Below are positions 15,659 to 23,490 of a DNA stretch of 43,873 nucleotides, in pieces. The notes under the pieces are model-generated. The model was not told the DNA's origin, made no database searches, and saw nothing but the letters and a program-made list of their open reading frames with translations. Origin of the DNA: Rubrobacter taiwanensis (GTDB lineage: Bacteria; Actinomycetota; Rubrobacteria; Rubrobacterales; Rubrobacteraceae); the NCBI RefSeq assembly GCF_004337705.1, contig NZ_SKBU01000017.1, forward strand, positions 1-43,873, in the 5' to 3' direction. Both the position numbers and the translations under genes were made by a program. Numbering within the stretch: the stretch's first letter is position 1; the number at the start of each line of letters is the position of its first letter.

Positions 15659-16801
15659 GTGAGGCCGCCAAGAGACATGGATCCGTTGCCTGAGGTGAGC
15701 CGGCACCTCGCCTCGGGGACCGAGCGGCTCATGGCCAACGTCTGGCCCATACTCCAGACGGCGGTCGCCGCCAGCCTCGCCTACTTCCTCGCCGCCGTGG
15801 TGCTGGGCAACGAGCAGCCCTTCTTCGCGCCCGTAGCGGCGGTCGTGACGCTGGGGCTTGCTCCTGGGGAGCGCGGCAAGCGCGCGGTCGAGGTGGCACT
15901 GGGAGTCGTTGTCGGGCTCGCGATAGCCGACGTCCTCGTACGGATAATCGGCGTCGGGGCGGCGCAGATAGGGATAGTAGTGGGGCTGGCGATGGCGGCG
16001 GCCGTGCTCCTCGGCGAGAGGAAGCTGCTGGTGAACCAGGCGGCGATCTCTGCGATCCTGGTGGTCGCCCTGCAGCCTCCGGATGCCGCCTTTTCGCCCG
16101 ACCGCTTCTTCAACGCCCTAGTGGGCGGCGGGGTTGCTCTGTTGGTAAGCCACCTCTTCCCTGTGAATCCGGAGCGCCTTGTCGAGAGGGCCGCCGAGCC
16201 GATCTTCCGGAGTTTGGTCGCGGTTCTCGAAGAGATCGCCGAGGCGCTCGAAGAACGCGACCTCGAGCAGGCCGAGGCGGTGCTGGGAAGAGCTCGGGAG
16301 CTCGACGATAGGGTAAGAAGCTTCGACGAGGTGCTCTCCGCCGGTTACGAGACCGCCCGCCTCTCCCCGACGAGACGCAGGTCCCTAAAGCACCTCGAAC
16401 TCTACGCCGGCGCCAGCATAAGGATAGAGCTGGCCGTGATCAACACGCGGGTTCTGGCCCGCGGCGCCGCCAACGCCATAAGGCGCAGGGCAGCGGTCCC
16501 GCCGTCGGTGCCGGAGGCCGTGCTCGACCTCTCACGGGCGGTGCGGGCGCTGGCCGGGTACCTGGAGGCGTCGGAAGAAGCGGAGGAGGCTCGGGAAGCG
16601 GAGGAGGCCCGGCGGTTCGCGCTCTTGGCGGCGCGCGGCGCCACCGAGGCCCTCGCAGAGAGGCACGACCTGGCGATCAGCGTGCTGGTGGGCCAGGTCT
16701 GCTCGATGGCCGTGGACCTCTTGAGGAGCGCCGGCATGAACCAGGCCGAGGCCCTCGCCGCCCTGGAGGAGGTCGCGCCCCGGGAATCCGACGATCCCTG
16801 A
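15659..16801 (+). CDS. FUSC/aromatic-acid-exporter-like membrane protein
   Basis: This 380-residue protein has an N-terminal block of about five transmembrane helices (residues 25-170, starting ILQTAVAASLAYFLAAVVLG) with the FFAPVAAVVTLG segment typical of FUSC/ArAE proteins. A long cytoplasmic helical region rich in glutamate and alanine follows. Known relatives pump aromatic acids or act as small fusaric-acid resistance proteins; the substrate here is unknown. GTG 15659 follows GGAGGA. It has its own promoter and lies between the P1 operon and the Dps operon, with no sign of TetR control. Confidence 0.75.
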   Translation: MRPPRDMDPLPEVSRHLASGTERLMANVWPILQTAVAASLAYFLAAVVLGNEQPFFAPVAAVVTLGLAPGERGKRAVEVALGVVVGLAIADVLVRIIGVGAAQIGIVVGLAMAAAVLLGERKLLVNQAAISAILVVALQPPDAAFSPDRFFNALVGGGVALLVSHLFPVNPERLVERAAEPIFRSLVAVLEEIAEALEERDLEQAEAVLGRARELDDRVRSFDEVLSAGYETARLSPTRRRSLKHLELYAGASIRIELAVINTRVLARGAANAIRRRAAVPPSVPEAVLDLSRAVRALAGYLEASEEAEEAREAEEARRFALLAARGATEALAERHDLAISVLVGQVCSMAVDLLRSAGMNQAEALAALEEVAPRESDDP

Positions 16802-16961
16802 GCCCGCGAAGCGCGTTCCGAACGGCGGCTCCTCACACCCCCGGTGCCGACAGGCGACGGTGCCAGAAGAACCCAAGACGGGCGCACGAAAACAGGTCTG
16901 GCGCGGGCAGCGTAGGCGCGTCGCTCAGGAGCCCATGTCCTCGATAGTCACAGGACCGTGG

Positions 16962-17120
16962 CTACCCGTCCTGGCGCCTTCGGCGCTTACGCGGCTTTTC
17001 TTGCTTTTGCCTTCGGCGGTACTTCGGATACCCGTGAGCGCAGGCGGCGAGCAACCGGCGTTCTAGCTGCCGCTCCTGGTCTCGCGCCTTCTCCAGTCGT
17101 CGCTTTCTCGCCAGTGCCAA
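16962..17120 (-). CDS. Candidate small basic protein
   Basis: A 52-codon minus-strand frame from TTG 17120 to TAG 16962 encodes LALARKRRLEKARDQERQLE, then CAHGYPKYRRRQKQ, and ends in an arginine-rich tail. The pattern looks protein-like (amphipathic helix, then a basic tail), but there is no clear ribosome-binding site and a TTG start. It may be a remnant. The surrounding gap 16802-17210 holds nothing else I can support. Confidence 0.25.
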   Translation of the reverse strand: MALARKRRLEKARDQERQLERRLLAACAHGYPKYRRRQKQEKPRKRRRRQDG

Positions 17121-17210
17121 CCCGCCCAACCATCACGCCACGGCTAATATAATCACACGGGCGCTGATCGGTTGACGCCTGCGGTTCCTGCCGGAGCACC
17201 GGCACAACCC

Positions 17211-17252
17211 TTGACATCCGCAAACTCGCCAATAACATACATGCAGTATGAA
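17211..17252 (+). promoter_or_regulatory. Promoter/operator P2 of the Dps operon
   Basis: TTGACA (17211-17216), 16 bases, TAACAT (17233-17238), nine bases, ATG (17248). The inverted repeat CATAC-N5-GTATG (17236-17250) is identical in its arms to that at P1. The bases between -10 and ATG differ from P1 at a single position. Confidence 0.85.
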
Positions 17253-17406
17253 TATTAATAAAACTCGAGTATTGGATCGGAGGGAGGCGCGTTTGGCCAT
17301 GTGGAAATGGATGAAACGCCTCTGGACTCTGTTGACCACCGAGGAGGTGTTCGCGCGCGGCTCGCTCGGACGCCGGACGATGGCGCGTAGGGCGCCTCGG
17401 GGCTAG
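17248..17406 (+). CDS. Small leaderless ORF before dps
   Basis: Nine bases after the P2 -10 box an ATG opens a 52-codon frame beginning MNINKTRVL, containing MWKWMKRLWTLLT and ending in a basic tail (RRTMARRAPRG). As in the P1 gene, a second in-frame start has a Shine-Dalgarno site: GGGAGG before TTG 17293. The N-terminus MNIN matches MNIY and MNVN at the other two promoters, so the promoter and first codons were evidently copied together. No family is recognised; the tryptophan-rich segment may be amphipathic. Confidence 0.5.
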   Translation: MNINKTRVLDRREARLAMWKWMKRLWTLLTTEEVFARGSLGRRTMARRAPRG

Positions 17407-17440
17407 AGAGTTGTACGACCGAACCTAAGACACAAGGAGA

Positions 17441-18070
17441 ATGACTCAGACTAAAGCCAAGAAGATCTTTCCGCCGGCATCCCGGCTGGCGACGCCGACG
17501 GACCTGACGCCCGCGGAGGTGCGGGCCGTAACCGGGGCTGTCAATCCCCTCATCGCGGACTCCCTGGCGCTCTACCTGAAGACCAAAAACTACCACTGGC
17601 ACCTCTCGGGTCCGCGCTTCAGGGATTAGCATCTGCTCTTCGACGAGCAGGCCGACTCTATCCTCGGGTTGGTGGATGTCCTGGCCGAGCGAGTAAGGAA
17701 GCTCGGTGGTGCCACGATCCGCAGCATCTCGCACGTGAGCGAGCTGCAGACCATCCCCGATGACAACGACTTCGTTCCCGCCGGCGAGATGGTCCGCAGG
17801 CTGCTGGAAGACAACCGCCGCATGGCCGAGACGCAGCGGAAGGCCCACAAGGTGTGCGATGAGGCGAGGGACGCGGCGACGGCCGGTATCCTGGAAGACA
17901 TAATCGACGAGACCGAGAGGCGCATCTTGTACGAGATCTCTGAGGGAGACGAGAACCGCGGCTCGCCGACCGGGAACTTCTCGCGGGAACGGGCCCGTGA
18001 GGCCCACGAGAGCGACTGGTTCCTGTACGCGATCCCCGAGGCGGACGACAACACGGCTCCAGGAGGCTAA
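17441..18070 (+). pseudogene. dps: Dps ferritin-like protein with an in-frame amber codon
   Basis: The frame encodes a Dps protein, which stores iron in a 12-subunit shell and protects DNA from peroxide. ATG 17441 follows AAGGAGA. After LKTKNYHWHLSGPRFRD a TAG (17627-17629) stands where Dps proteins have tyrosine (FRDYHLLFDEQ). The same frame continues HLLFDEQADSILGLVDVLAE to 18070. The stop falls between the two halves of the ferroxidase site (histidine in HWH; aspartate and glutamate in FDEQ), so neither part can work alone. TAC to TAG is a single change. Readthrough, a recent nonsense mutation or a sequencing error are the options. Full length would be 209 residues, within the Dps range. 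Confidence 0.85.
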
Positions 18071-18559
18071 GAACGCCTCCGCCCCTACGTACGGGCGCGA
18101 GAAGCGATGGCTCGGAGAGGCATACTCGGGGGTTCGCTTCCCGGTGCCTCAGCAGGACCGGAAGGGAACCCAGCGGCGAAGAAAGTGGAGTGGACTGTAT
18201 CCCGCGAGGTGTGGTTCTCCGTAACGGGTAGTATTCAGGGACGCTACGTCGGAGCGTTTTCGCTGGCCAGGCGCCGAGGGCGTACGCCGATCCCCCGATG
18301 CCGCTACACTTATGCCGACGGTCCTACGGCACGGAGGCTACGAGAGGAGGGCTTCTCATGGATCCATCCGAGGATCGCGCTCGCCCCACCGGTCACCACC
18401 CGACGGCCGGTCCTCCGCCGTCTCCGGCCTTCGCCGTGCGCTCCACCCGGAACCCGCCGGCACTCGCGGCGCCTCGCAACGCTCGTCGGATGCCCCTCTC
18501 CCAATACCGACGCGGTGCCTCCGACCTGCGCATCGCGCCAACGCCTGTCGAGCCTTCCC
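18071..18559 (+). other. Gap between dps and the TetR gene
   Basis: No convincing gene is seen. A frame at 18358-18600 (ATG behind GAGGAGGG) encodes a proline- and arginine-rich sequence without recognisable structure, and it ends inside the TetR start, so it is not called. A weak hairpin, CGCCC-N8-GGGCG, lies just after the dps stop. Confidence 0.4.
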
Positions 18560-18601
18560 TTGACGTTCCTGCGCCCGGCGTTAATATGCATACGGCATGA
18601 A
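18560..18601 (+). promoter_or_regulatory. Promoter/operator P3 of the TetR gene
   Basis: TTGACG (18560-18565), 16 bases, TAATAT (18582-18587), nine bases, ATG (18597). The inverted repeat TATGC-N5-GCATG (18585-18599) overlaps the -10 and the start codon just as at P1 and P2. Base changes relative to P1 and P2 are largely paired transitions, as expected for a site kept under selection. Confidence 0.85.
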
Positions 18602-19226
18602 TGTAAACGAGGACGTCAAGAGACGGCGCACACAGGCGGAGAGGAGGGCGGCCACGCGGCGGGCGCTGCTGGACGCGGCGCGCGCCCTGTTCGCCGAGAA
18701 GGGCTACCACGGGACGGCCGCCGAGGAGATCGTGCGGCGCGCGGGGCTGACGCGCGGGGCGCTCTACCACCACTTCGAGGATAAGAAGGACCTCTTCCGG
18801 GTGGTGGTCGATGAGATGGAGAGCGAGATAGACGAGGAGATCGAGAAGGCCGAACGTGCTGAGGCCCGGCTACCGGAGGCCGTGATGGCGGGGTATCGCG
18901 CCTTCGTCGACGCCGTCCTCGACCCGGAGATGAAGCGCACGTTCTTCCTGGACGGACCTTCGGTGCTGGGCTGGGAGTGGCGTGAGATAGATGCGCGCCA
19001 CGCGGTGGGCAAGATCGAGGAGGGGCTCGATGCCCTCATCGCGGAGGGCTACATCGAGCCTCAGCCGGTCGGGCCGCTGGCGCGCCTGATCAACGGCGCG
19101 CTGCTTGAGGCAGCGTTTTTCGTGGCTGCCTCAGACGATCCCGAGGCGGCGAGGGACGAGGCCTGGGGCGCCATGGAGCGCCTCGTGGGCGGCCTCATGC
19201 GTCGCCGTTCTCCGGCCCAAAGGTAG
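18597..19226 (+). CDS. TetR-family repressor
   Basis: The 209-residue product has an N-terminal TetR helix-turn-helix: TRRALLDAARALFAEKGYHG, then TAAEEIVRRAGLTRGALYHHF and EDKKDLFRVVVDEM (about residues 20-80). The C-terminal helical domain is of the short-ligand-pocket type (FLDGPSVLGWEWREID). No Shine-Dalgarno site precedes the ATG, which lies nine bases after the -10 box, so the mRNA is probably leaderless. Because its promoter carries an operator shared with the sigma-factor and Dps operons, it most likely represses all three, including itself. The inducer is unknown. An IS begins nine bases after the stop. Confidence 0.92.
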   Translation: MNVNEDVKRRRTQAERRAATRRALLDAARALFAEKGYHGTAAEEIVRRAGLTRGALYHHFEDKKDLFRVVVDEMESEIDEEIEKAERAEARLPEAVMAGYRAFVDAVLDPEMKRTFFLDGPSVLGWEWREIDARHAVGKIEEGLDALIAEGYIEPQPVGPLARLINGALLEAAFFVAASDDPEAARDEAWGAMERLVGGLMRRRSPAQR

Positions 19227-19235
19227 AGCGAGCGC

Positions 19236-20245
19236 GCCTTAGACGGCTGATGTGTAATGCCGAGAAGCGCAGAAGGAGCCGAAACCTTATGCTGAGGCAC
19301 CAAACTCTCTCCAAAGGATGGTGCCATGCTGGATCTCGACTCCTTCCTCGTCTCATTGTACGTCCTCATAGACGACTGGTGGAAGGCCAACCGCTCCCCG
19401 AAGCCATCCAAGCCCGGGCGTCCGTCGCTGATCTCCGAGCCGGAGATCCTCACCCTCGCCATACTTGCTCAGTGGCCGCGCTTCAGAAGCGAGAGGGACT
19501 TTTGGAGGTTCGCCGACGTCCACTTGCAAGAGTACTTCCCCACGCTCCCATCCCAGAGTCAATTCAACCGCAAGGCGCGGGCTTTGGAGGCCGAGATGAG
19601 AGCCTTCCAGCTTCATCTGGCGCAAACCCTCGCCGATCCCTCTGCCGTCTACCACGTCCTGGACACCACCCTCATCTTAAGGCTGTGGTGAGGGTGAGAG
19701 CGTGCCGCAAGGGTTGTTCGCCGCAGAGGCCACCTTCGGACGGTGTGCCTCCAAGACCGAGTGGGTCTACGGTTTCAAGGTGGGCCTCTCGATCACGCCA
19801 GCGGGAGTGATAACGACCTTCTGCTTGGCCGAGGCCGCCTCCAACGAGCGGCCCATCGGCGAGATCCTCATCCACAACGACAGACATGCAGCCTACCTCG
19901 CCGACAAGGGCTTCACCTCGATTGCATGGGAGCGCCACTGGTTTGAGGATTACGGGGCAATAGTTGCGGCCACTCCCAAGGACAACTCCAAAAGGGCGTG
20001 GGACGAGGCTGCCCGGCTGTGGGCGTCGGGCAAGCGCCAGGTCATCGAGGGGGTAATAAACCAACTCAAGGATCAGTTCTTTCTGGAGCACCACCGGGCG
20101 AAGACTCTCGAGGGCTTCTGGCGCGTCTTGCGGCGAAGATCGCCGCCTACACCTGCGGACAATATCTCAACTTCCAACTTGGTCGTCCGCTTCATCATCT
20201 GGCCGATCTGTTGGTCTGAAAAGTTATGCATCAGTCGTCTTAGGC
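19236..20245 (+). mobile_element. Degraded insertion sequence with 22-bp terminal inverted repeats
   Basis: The left end GCCTTAGACG-GCTGATGTGTAA (19236-19257) and the inverted right end (20224-20245) agree at 18 of 22 positions, giving an element of 1,010 bp. It contains one transposase gene broken by frameshifts. No target duplication is obvious. It lies between the TetR gene and a cytosine deaminase fragment, so a deletion next to the element probably removed the start of that gene. Length and transposase type suggest the IS982 group, but the terminal bases do not let me fix the family. Confidence 0.8.
19326..20219 (+). pseudogene. Broken DDE transposase (IS982-like)
   Basis: ATG 19326 opens MLDLDSFLVSLYVLIDDWWK, an IS982-like N-terminus. 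Translation stops after VLDTTLILRLW at 19689 because of a frameshift. The sequence resumes as VRVRACRKG in a second frame and FAAEATFGRCASKTEWVYGF in a third, and a last shift near 20125 leads to AAKIAAYTCGQYLNFQLGRP. The DDE residues are recognisable: D in VLDTTLI, D in YLADKGF, and E in RQVIEGVINQLK. At least three shifts make it inactive. Confidence 0.75.
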
Positions 20246-20470
20246 ACCGGCGGCATGCTCCAGCCCGCGCACATGGCCGTGCACGCCTGCCACATGACGA
20301 GCCGCAAGGAGGTCACCGCCTGCTTCGACATGGTCACCGAGAACGCGGCCCGCACGCTCGGTCTGGAGGGCTACGGCATCGCCGAGGGCAACGAGGCAGA
20401 CTTCGTGCTCGTGGACGCCCCGGACAGGTGGGATGCCATAAGGCGCCTGGCCCTGACGACCCTGGTCGTA
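20246..20470 (+). pseudogene. Cytosine deaminase fragment, upstream part
   Basis: Between two insertion sequences the plus strand reads GTGGMLQPAHMAVHACHMTS, then CFDMVTENAARTLGLEGYGI and GNEADFVLVDAPDRWDAIRR. This is the C-terminal part of a CodA-type cytosine deaminase, the zinc enzyme converting cytosine to uracil. The catalytic N-terminal two-thirds is gone. The IS630-like element interrupts it at the TA at 20469-20470, and the gene's last codons reappear at 23178. Confidence 0.7.
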
Positions 20471-20514
20471 ACAGCGGCTTGCGTAAGTAGTGGACCTAAG
20501 TGAAAATGGTGTCC

Positions 20515-20863
20515 ATGAACGCATACTCCAAGGACCTCAGATTGAAAGTGCTCTCCGCCATCGACCGTGGCATCCCGAGAAAGGAGGTTTCAGACCTCTT
20601 CGGAGTCTCCCTATCTACCATCAAGCGCTGGCTCAAGAGAAGGCGCCAGACGGGGGACGTCAACATCCGCAAGATCCCCGGCAGGCCCTCGGTGAAGGGC
20701 AAGGCATTGAGGCAGTGGCTGCCTTCTCAGCTGAAGTCCAACCCCGATCTTACTCTCAGCGAGCATTGCGAGGCTTTTGAGGATGAGACGGGCATGGAGG
20801 TCTCCGAGGCGACGATGAGCCGTAACATAGCCCGGCTTCCGGGCGAGTGGCCGCTCAAAAAAA
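20515..20863 (+). pseudogene. IS630 transposase, N-terminal half
   Basis: From ATG 20515 the frame reads MNAYSKDLRLKVLSAIDRG, a helix-turn-helix domain (VSDLFGVSLSTIKRWLKRR), then the linker GRPSVKG and a second winged-helix segment ending GEWPLKK at a run of seven A residues. The nested IS begins directly after. In many IS630 elements such an A-run with a following G lies between OrfA and OrfB and supports frameshifting, so this may have been the natural OrfA/OrfB boundary. Confidence 0.75.
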
Positions 20864-22470
20864 CTAGGACGGCAAAACCTGCTTGAGTAGCTGCTCTTCG
20901 AGCCTGCCGAGGTAGGCATCCGGATCCCGCCTGAACCGCAGTTGAGCGCGGCGGCTCTCTCGTCTCTTTTCGAGCGAAGCCCGTAGCGCCCGCCATCGCT
21001 CAACATCGGTGGGGCGTATGTCCTGAGCGTTGAAGCCCTCCGGTGGCGTGGCCACGGCGGCCAACATGCGCACGCTGCCCCTCACCACCATCGCGGGCGA
21101 GGCGTTCCTTCTGCCGCTGGCTCGCCGTTCGCCGTAGCGTGCCGATCCGAAGAGGTGCTCCAGGTCGTTGTTGGTGCGTGGCAGGGTCCCTTCGGGGAAG
21201 CGGTAGCAGCAAAACAGGCCCTTCCAGTAGCTCTTTGTAACCTTCGAGAACAAAGACACCGCCCCCGAGAGGGTGCCCGCCTCCTCTCTGCGGGAGGACA
21301 TCTCCGAGAGCAGCCTGCGGTAGTCTCGGCGTAGCTCTTCGAGGCGCAGGCCCTCTTCGTTTTTAAGGATGCGCGCCGCTCGATGTACCCACGAGTAGCA
21401 CAGGCGGATGGGCTTCCACATAGAGGCCGTCTGGGCGAGGGCGCGCCCGAGCATCCCCTTCAGACGCCCTAGCTCTCCCGGAAGCTCCCCTTTTTCTCGA
21501 CCCGCTCTATGGACTCCTGTATGGCTTCGATTCGCTCGTGCAGCTTTATGCCCGAGGCGGCGAGCGGGGGACGCCCTACTCAATGGTGATCGCGCTGCGT
21601 ACCGCCAGGCAGTAGCCGCGCACGGCTTCGGCCTCGGGGTCATTGCGTCCTTCGAGCTCGCGCTCTATGGGCCTTACCCCCCCGCACCCTTTTCTTGAGC
21701 TCCTTCTTGGCATGCCGGTCGGCCTCGTAGACCTCCTTGGCCGCCTCGCGCAGGTAATGGAACTGGCACAGTTGGTGAGGGGCTTGCGGAAACACCCTCC
21801 CCACGGCCCGTCGGATCGGGTGCTGCCCATCGGAGACGACGCCCACAACCGGAACCTCGAGCCCTTCGGCTACCTCCCCCAGCAAGCCCACCAGGGACTC
21901 CTCGGTCGCGCTCAGAAGGCTGCGTGCTAGCAATATCTCCCCGCAGAGGCACTCGCGTAGCACCCACAGAACCTCGTGGCCCACGTCCGGTTGCAGACCG
22001 TCTATGGCCAGGACCACCCGACCTTGCTCCCCCAGCTTCTCTCTAAGGCGAGCGCGATCCGAGAGGCGCAGGCTCACCAGTTCCTCGTAACGATCGAGCA
22101 GATTGGTAACCGTCCTCTCCGAGACGCTCACCCCTCTACCGAGGAGCTCACGGTGGATCTCCGGCACGCTGCGATGGTGGGCATGGCGCAGAGCGCCAAC
22201 CAAAGCTATGACGTCGAGGCCGAACTCGCCCTGAGGTAGCGCGAAGGCTCCCTCCTGCTCGGGCCGGCGGGATCGTTGGTAGAGCTCGCACTCCCGGTTC
22301 ACGCAGCGACGGATCACCAACTTCAGTCGCACCAACCCCGAGAGCGTGGCGACGGTGCGAGCGTTGTGATAGGCCACCCACAGCTTCCTCTCACAGATTG
22401 GGCAGTGGTCCTCAAGTGGCTCGAACCTCAGTTCGGATGTTGCCGGTGAGCGGGGCTGGTTCCTTGCCAT
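20864..22470 (-). pseudogene. Frameshifted DDE transposase of the nested IS
   Basis: From ATG 22470 the protein begins with a zinc ribbon (CPICERKLWVAYHN, later CVNRECELY), then a helix-turn-helix (GVSVSERTVTNLLDRYEEL) and the first catalytic part (VVLAIDGLQPDVGHEVLWVL, VVGVVSDGQHPIRRAV, HQLCQFHYLREAAKEVYEAD). After KKELKKRV the frame changes at a run of seven C residues on the plus strand (about 21676-21684). It continues RPIERELEGRNDPEAEAVRG, and changes again near 21520 into ELGRLKGMLGRALAQTASMW to the end at 20864. The end part still carries TNNDLEHLFG, a likely catalytic glutamate region. At least two shifts. Confidence 0.75.
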
Positions 22471-22554
22471 GGGAGCTTCTCTCGTCGTAGGGAAAACGCC
22501 GCCCCAACCCTAAAGGAGGCCGCGTCTTCGGTCAAGCGTGTTTTGCCGTCCTAG
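20864..22554 (-). mobile_element. Nested insertion sequence (ISL3-like) inside the IS630 transposase
   Basis: Terminal inverted repeats CTAGGACGGCAAAAC (20864-20878, and inverted at 22540-22554) extend to 24 bp with three mismatches. Seven A residues flank both ends (20857-20863, 22555-22561), consistent with a target duplication in an A-tract. The transposase runs on the minus strand, and its stop codon lies within the left repeat. The family is not certain; an N-terminal zinc ribbon and about 1.7 kb length suggest ISL3 or a related MULE-like group. Confidence 0.85.
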
Positions 22555-22562
22555 AAAAAAAG

Positions 22563-23162
22563 TCGAAGGTAGCTTCCGAACGCGACGAGGGAGCGAGAGC
22601 TCTGTGGCGATGGCTGGTTTCTCGCTTTGACGTTAGGCGCCTCGTGTTCGTGGACGAGAGCGGGACGCATATCTCGATGGATCGACTACGCTCTCGGGCT
22701 CCCAGAGGAGAGCGAGCTTACGGGAAGGTGCCCAAGAACAGGGGCAAGAACCTGACACTGATCGCCTCGATGAGTCTGTATGGAATGGGAGAGTCGATGT
22801 GCGTTGAGGGAGCCACAGACGCTAAAGCCTTCGAGGTTTACATCGAGCACTTTTTGGCACCGACGCTCTCTGAAGGGCAGGTGGTGGCGATGGACAACCT
22901 TGGAGCGCACAGGCCCAAGAGGATAAGGGAGCTCATCGAAGCGAGAGGAGCCGAGATGGTGTTCCTGCCATCCTACTCGCCGGATCTAAACCCCATCGAG
23001 CAAGCGTTCTCCAAGATCAAGAACGTCTTGAGAAAGCTCGGTGCGCGCACCCACGAAGCCCTGCTGGAGGCGATGGAGGAGGCGCTCTCGGCGATCACTC
23101 CCGGTGATGCCGCTGGGTGGTTCGACCACTGCGGTTACCAGGTCGAGGTTCAGTACTTATGA
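22563..23162 (+). pseudogene. IS630 transposase, C-terminal catalytic half
   Basis: In frame from 22563 the sequence runs SKVASERDEGARALWRWLVS, then LVFVDESGTHISMDRLR (first aspartate of the DDE triad), VVAMDNLGAHRPKRI (second aspartate) and FLPSYSPDLNPIEQAFSKIK (final glutamate). This is the classic IS630 catalytic domain. An internal GTG at 22644 could start a shorter product. It is separated from its DNA-binding half by the nested IS. Confidence 0.82.
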
Positions 23163-23177
23163 ATACCGCTGTAAGAG

Positions 23178-23252
23178 GTGGTGATCGCGGAGACCCGTCC
23201 GCCCGAGACCCGGCTCATGGGCGAGGTCGTAGATTTCGAGAGAGACGCTTGA
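23178..23252 (+). pseudogene. Cytosine deaminase fragment, last codons
   Basis: Immediately after the IS630 right end the plus strand reads VVIAETRPPETRLMGEVVD, then FERDA and TGA at 23250-23252. This continues the cytosine deaminase interrupted at 20470 (TTLVV, then VVIAET). Rejoining at one TA leaves the frame off by one base, so the gene was already damaged or gained an indel. Confidence 0.6.
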
Positions 23253-23478
23253 GCCGCAAGCCGGAGCCCGGCGGTGGTGGCCCTTTGGCGGTTGCGGCGC
23301 TCGTCGTGGCCTGACGGTCTGGGGCTCTACGTTCGTTGTAGCGGCCAACTACCGGGCGGTGGTGATCATCGCCTCGCTGATGGCATGGTTGCCCTCATGA
23401 GCCGTCAGACAGGCCCTGGCCCGGACTGCGCCCGCCGTTTGGGCAGTCCCTTTGGGTCGTGCGGGGGAGCGGCGCGTT
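23253..23478 (+). other. Gap between the deaminase remnant and tilS
   Basis: No gene is supported. A short frame reading TFVVAANYRAVVIIASLMAW and ending at a TGA (about 23332-23400) looks like a membrane helix and may be a remnant of a transporter. Evidence is too thin to name it. Confidence 0.3.
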
Positions 23479-23484
23479 TAAAAT
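23479..23484 (+). promoter_or_regulatory. -10 box close to the tilS start
   Basis: TAAAAT ends six bases before the tilS ATG, so transcription would start at or within a base of the start codon. No good -35 is visible in the GC-rich upstream DNA. Confidence 0.45.
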
Positions 23485-23490
23485 GATCTC

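Larger units (their letters stand above)
20471..23172 (+). mobile_element. IS630-family element carrying a nested second IS
   Basis: The left end ACAGCGG-cttgcg-TAAGTA (from 20471) and the inverted right end (to 23172) match at 21 of 27 positions. TA flanks each side (20469-20470 and 23172-23173), the standard IS630/Tc1 target. The transposase halves lie at 20515-20863 and 22563-23162, separated by a 1,691-bp second element, so this IS is about 1.0 kb without the nested insertion. Both halves still read without internal stops, so the nested insertion looks recent. Confidence 0.88.

Noticed and set aside
18358-18600. 80-residue proline-rich ORF before the TetR gene
   Set aside because: It has a ribosome-binding site but low-complexity sequence, covers the TetR promoter, and ends inside the TetR start. 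No supporting domain.
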